Shown here: piece by piece, positions 61,027 to 64,000 of the stretch | Layout: the number at the start of each line of letters is the position of its first letter | How positions within the stretch are numbered: position 1 is the stretch's first letter | NCBI GenBank assembly: GCA_963705325.1 | Contig: OY970069.1 | Location: 62,001-126,000, forward strand | Reading direction: 5' to 3' | From: DATARH01 sp963705325 | GTDB taxonomy: Bacteria; Pseudomonadota; Alphaproteobacteria; ATCC43930; CGMCC-115725 | DNA: 64,000 nt | Notes under the pieces: generated by a model | What the model was told of the DNA's origin: nothing | Database searches by the model: none | Seen by the model: the letters and a program-made list of their open reading frames with translations, nothing else | Made by a program: the position numbers and the translations under genes

Positions 61027-61710
61027 ATGGCGATAGGCCGGCTTGATAGCGACGAGCGCCGCAGGGCGATCGTCGATGCGGCGGTGCCGCTTTTTGCGCG
61101 CAACGGTTTTGCCGGCACGACAACGCGCGAACTCGCCGCCGCGGCCGGGGTTTCCGAGGCCTTGCTGTTTCGCCATTTCCCGAGCAAGCAATCGCTCTAC
61201 CGCGAAATCCTGGCGCGCGCCTGCGAGGGCGACCCGGCGTACGAGAAACTGGCGACGCTGCCGCCATCGACCGCGACCCTTGTCGGTATCGTCCGCTTCA
61301 TGGTGCGGCGCTTTGTCCTTGGCGCCGAGGCGGAACGGCACGAGATCGACCTGCGGATGCGGCTGATACTGCACAGCATCCTGGAGGACGGCGGCTACGC
61401 GCGCGAACTGTTCGCCGCGGTCGCGCCGCATGTCGTGCCGCTGTTCAGCGCCTCACTGAAGGCCGCCGAGACGGCCGGCGATCTGGCGCCCCTGCCGGCG
61501 GACGGAGCAAACCGCTTCTGGTTCGCCCATCACGTCGCGGCGATGATGGCCTTTGCCTTCCTGCCGCCCGACGGGGTCATCCCCTACCAAGGCTCGGTCG
61601 ACCGTCTGGCCGACGACGCCGCGGACTTCATCCTGCGCGGGATCGGCATGAACGAGGCGGCGATCGCCGCTTCCCACGGCGAACCCGCGTTCCCATCGGC
61701 TGCGGACTAA
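61027..61710 (+). CDS. TetR-family regulator of the RND efflux operon
   Basis: The 227-residue protein has an N-terminal helix-turn-helix, RRRAIVDAAVPLFARNGFAGTTTRELAAAAGVSEALLFRHFPSKQSLYREIL, followed by an all-helical ligand domain. It lies 14 bases upstream of the adaptor gene, so it is transcribed with the pump it presumably represses. The ligand is unknown. Confidence 0.92.
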   Translation: MAIGRLDSDERRRAIVDAAVPLFARNGFAGTTTRELAAAAGVSEALLFRHFPSKQSLYREILARACEGDPAYEKLATLPPSTATLVGIVRFMVRRFVLGAEAERHEIDLRMRLILHSILEDGGYARELFAAVAPHVVPLFSASLKAAETAGDLAPLPADGANRFWFAHHVAAMMAFAFLPPDGVIPYQGSVDRLADDAADFILRGIGMNEAAIAASHGEPAFPSAAD

Positions 61711-61724
61711 AGCGGACGGCAACC

Positions 61725-62933
61725 ATGGATGGCGATATCACTCCCCTTGCGCCGCCGGAGATAGTTCCCGAGCAGGAGCGGCCGCACGCACCACCGAGCC
61801 GCGCCAAGCGGCTGCGCTGGTTTATCGGTATCGGGCTGGCGCTGCTCGTGGTGCTCGGTATCCTCTATGGCTTCAACGCGTTTCGCAGCCACGCGATCGC
61901 GACCTTTTTCGCCAACAACAGACCGCCGCCGGCGCAGATCAGCGCGGTGACGGCGACCAGCGAAGAGGTGCCGCATTTTGCTGCCGGGATCGGGTCGCTG
62001 GCGGCGGTGCACCAGGTCACCATCACCCCGGAGGTCGGTGGCCGCATCACCGAGATCGATTTCGATTCTGGCGCCAAGGTCAAGGCCGGCGACAAGATCG
62101 TCCAGATCAACGACGCGCCCGACCTTGGCGACCTCGCCAACTATCAGGCGCAGGCGCGCTGGGCGACGGTATCGCTGCAGCGCGCACAGGCCCTGGCGGC
62201 GCGCCAGTTCGGCCCGCGAACCGATGTCGACCAATGGCAGGCTCAGCTCGACGAGGCCAACGCCCAGGTCGAAAAGACCCAGGCAATCATCGCCCAAAAA
62301 CAAATCAAGGCGCCGTTCGCCGGCCGGCTCGGGGTGCGTCAGGTCGATCTCGGTCAATATGTGAACCCCGGCGCGGCGATCGTCACCCTCACCGACCTGT
62401 CGACGCTCTACGTCAACTTCACGTTGCCGACGCAGGTCGCGCCGCAGATCGCCGTCGGACAAAAGGTCGACGTCACTGCCGACGCGTTCCCAGGCAAGAA
62501 GTTCACCGCCAGCATCACCTCGATCGAGCCGCAGATTTCCGCGAGCACGCGTACCGTCTCGGTGCAGGCGACGATGCCAAACCCCGACGAGGCGTTGCTA
62601 CCAGGGATGTTCGTCAACGCCTCGGTGGTGTTGCCGGCGGACGGCCAGCAAGTAGTGCTGCCCGAGACCGCGGTCGACTACACGCTCTACGGCGACAGCG
62701 TCTACGTGATCCGCCCCGACGGGACCGACGGCAACGGCAAGCCGGTGCTGAAGGCGTTCCGGACGGCGGTCAAGACCGGGCTGCGCTGGGACAACAAGGT
62801 GGCGATCCTCAACGGGCTGAAGCCCGGCGACCAGGTCGTCGCCGCAGGCCAGATCAAGGTCCAAGACGGGATGACGGTCGCCGTGACAGGCAACCCACCG
62901 CCCCAACCGCCAGCCAAGCAGACGCCACAATAG
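61725..62933 (+). CDS. RND efflux periplasmic adaptor (membrane fusion protein)
   Basis: The 402-residue protein has a membrane anchor at about residues 29-50 (LRWFIGIGLALLVVLGILYGF). Its lipoyl/barrel-sandwich halves are GSLAAVHQVTITPEVGGRITEIDFDSGAKVKAGDKIVQIND and KQIKAPFAGRLGVRQVDLGQYVNPGAAIVTLTDL, with a helical hairpin between them and a beta-barrel after (VNFTLPTQVAPQIAVGQKVDV). It is of the MexC/MexE-like type. It links the RND pump to an outer-membrane channel, which is not seen here. Confidence 0.94.
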   Translation: MDGDITPLAPPEIVPEQERPHAPPSRAKRLRWFIGIGLALLVVLGILYGFNAFRSHAIATFFANNRPPPAQISAVTATSEEVPHFAAGIGSLAAVHQVTITPEVGGRITEIDFDSGAKVKAGDKIVQINDAPDLGDLANYQAQARWATVSLQRAQALAARQFGPRTDVDQWQAQLDEANAQVEKTQAIIAQKQIKAPFAGRLGVRQVDLGQYVNPGAAIVTLTDLSTLYVNFTLPTQVAPQIAVGQKVDVTADAFPGKKFTASITSIEPQISASTRTVSVQATMPNPDEALLPGMFVNASVVLPADGQQVVLPETAVDYTLYGDSVYVIRPDGTDGNGKPVLKAFRTAVKTGLRWDNKVAILNGLKPGDQVVAAGQIKVQDGMTVAVTGNPPPQPPAKQTPQ

Positions 62934-62946
62934 GTGCGGTGACGCG

Positions 62947-64000
62947 ATGCGTTTCACCGATCTCTTCATTCGCCGCCCGGTGCTGTCGCTGGTCGTCAGC
63001 CTGTTGATCCTGTTGATTGGCGCCCGGGCAATGTACGGGCTCCAGATCCGGCAATACCCGAAGCTGTCGAACACGACGATCACGGTGACGACGGTCTATC
63101 CCGGCGCCTCGCCAGACCTCATCGAAGGCTTTATCACCACACCGATCGAGCAGGCGGTCGCCACCGCCGAGGGTATCGACTACCTGACCTCAAATTCGGT
63201 CCAGGGCACCAGCACCATCACCGCCTACATCAAGCTGAATTACGATCCGAGCAAAGCGCTGACCGACGTCATCGCCAAGGTCCAGCAGGTCAAATACCTG
63301 ATGCCGACCGCAGCGCAGGACCCGATCGTCGTAAAGGCGACCGGCCAGACAACCGCGGTCATGTATATCGGGTTCGCCAGCGCAACCCTGCAATCGGCCG
63401 CGATCTCCGACTATCTGACCCGGGTCGTGCAGCCGTTGATGGCGACGGTCGACGGCGTCGCCTCGGCCGACATCCTCGGCGGGCAAACCTTCGCCATGCG
63501 GCTGTGGCTCGACCCCTATCGCATGGCGGCGCGCAACATCACCGCCGATGATGTGTCGGCGGCGATCCAGGCCAATAATTTCCAGTCGGCGGCAGGCCAG
63601 GCAAAAGGCGCCTTCACCGTCACCAATGTCGACGCCCGGACCGGGCTCACCGACGTCGACGAGTTCAAGCGCATGGTCGTCAAATCGACGGGCGGCGCTG
63701 TGGTGCGGATGGAGGACATCGCCAACGTCGAGCTCGCCGCGCAGAACTGGAATTCGAGCGTCGCGATGAACGGTCAGCACGCGGTCTTCATCGGCGTGCA
63801 GGCGACCCCGGACGGCAACCCGCTGTCGCTGGTCTCCGGCATCCGCAAGCTGCTTCCCGATATCGAACGCACGCTGCCGCCATCGGTCAAGATGCAGGTC
63901 GCGTACAATTCGACCAAGTTCATCCAGGCCTCAATCAACGAGGTTCAATGGAGCCTCGGACAGGCGGTCGTCATCGTCGTCGTCGTAATCTTTCTGTTCC
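62947..64000 (+). CDS. RND efflux pump inner-membrane transporter, N-terminal part
   Basis: The gene is open at the window end, with 351 residues visible. It begins MRFTDLFIRRPVLSLVVSLLILLIGA with the first transmembrane helix, then QIRQYPKLSNTTITVTTVYPGASPDLIEGFITTPIEQAVATAEGIDYLTSNSVQGTSTITAYIKL. It continues into the porter domain (ILGGQTFAMRLWLDPYRMAARNITADDVSAAIQANNFQSAAGQ), as in AcrB/MexF-class HAE1 pumps. It starts 13 bases after the adaptor stop. The proton-relay residues in helix 4 lie beyond the window. Confidence 0.95.
   Translation, partial: MRFTDLFIRRPVLSLVVSLLILLIGARAMYGLQIRQYPKLSNTTITVTTVYPGASPDLIEGFITTPIEQAVATAEGIDYLTSNSVQGTSTITAYIKLNYDPSKALTDVIAKVQQVKYLMPTAAQDPIVVKATGQTTAVMYIGFASATLQSAAISDYLTRVVQPLMATVDGVASADILGGQTFAMRLWLDPYRMAARNITADDVSAAIQANNFQSAAGQAKGAFTVTNVDARTGLTDVDEFKRMVVKSTGGAVVRMEDIANVELAAQNWNSSVAMNGQHAVFIGVQATPDGNPLSLVSGIRKLLPDIERTLPPSVKMQVAYNSTKFIQASINEVQWSLGQAVVIVVVVIFLF

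Overview
The window is GC-rich, densely coded DNA from a Gram-negative bacterium, most likely an alphaproteobacterium. Supporting signs are a RegB/RegA-type redox two-component pair, a TAT-exported Rieske protein, MlaA/MlaC, a SahR-type methionine regulator and a cobalamin gene set of alphaproteobacterial style. I cannot name the genus from the sequence alone. I saw no rRNA, tRNA, CRISPR array or intact insertion sequence.

Layout. Bases 1-3361 hold the end of a fumarase/adenylosuccinate-lyase superfamily enzyme, a decayed transposase remnant mixed with short ORFs, and a minus-strand tetrapyrrole unit (a SUMT-like protein that has lost its cofactor motifs, a 25-residue membrane peptide, HemD). 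Bases 3552-9490 carry a GYD protein, a CBS-pair protein, a 2-methylfumaryl-CoA isomerase-like CoA-transferase, a membrane adenylate cyclase fused to an FGE-like domain, and a lysophospholipase-like hydrolase. Bases 9772-14162 hold regB-regA, an ABC exporter pair and a PadR unit.

Bases 14239-40206 are the core: a cobalamin region of about 26 kb. It contains cobT, cobS, cobC, then a cobalamin riboswitch followed by cobU-cobW-cobN-(split-barrel flavoprotein-like gene)-cobO-cobQ. Next come cbiB, cbiX-orf-cobH-cobL, a GT39 glycosyltransferase, cobI-cobJ(CbiG fusion)-cobM, the minus-strand cbiD-cobK-ankyrin unit, and cobA-cobB. The gene content is hybrid. It is an aerobic-type set (CobN, CobI/J/M/K/L/H/B) in which CobF is absent and CbiD and CbiG, proteins of the anaerobic route, are present. 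CbiX is also encoded, so two cobalt chelatases coexist. CobG/CobZ, the CobS/CobT chelatase partners and aminopropanol-side genes are not in the window.

Bases 40203-45048 form a ugp-like glycerol-3-phosphate/sugar ABC transport operon (B-A-E-acetyltransferase-C). Bases 45133-50429 hold a YgjP-type metalloprotease, an AmpG-like permease, two cyclophilins, an NDUFA9-like dehydrogenase and a Rieske subunit without cytochrome b/c1 genes beside it. Bases 50680-56653 form the operon sahR-metF-orf-metH, preceded by a perfect 20-bp palindrome. MetH is itself a cobalamin enzyme, so the window links B12 synthesis to its use. Bases 56890-64000 carry mlaA-mlaC, ettA, a secreted/membrane hypothetical, and a TetR-controlled RND efflux operon whose pump gene runs off the end.

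Small palindromic repeats of several families are scattered through the window. One lies in frame inside cobQ, and another forms part of the 3' end of the gene before cobH. The most interesting leads are the split-barrel protein translationally coupled between cobN and cobO (a candidate corrinoid reductase), the degenerate SUMT/microprotein/HemD operon, the cyclase-FGE fusion, and the intragenic palindromes.
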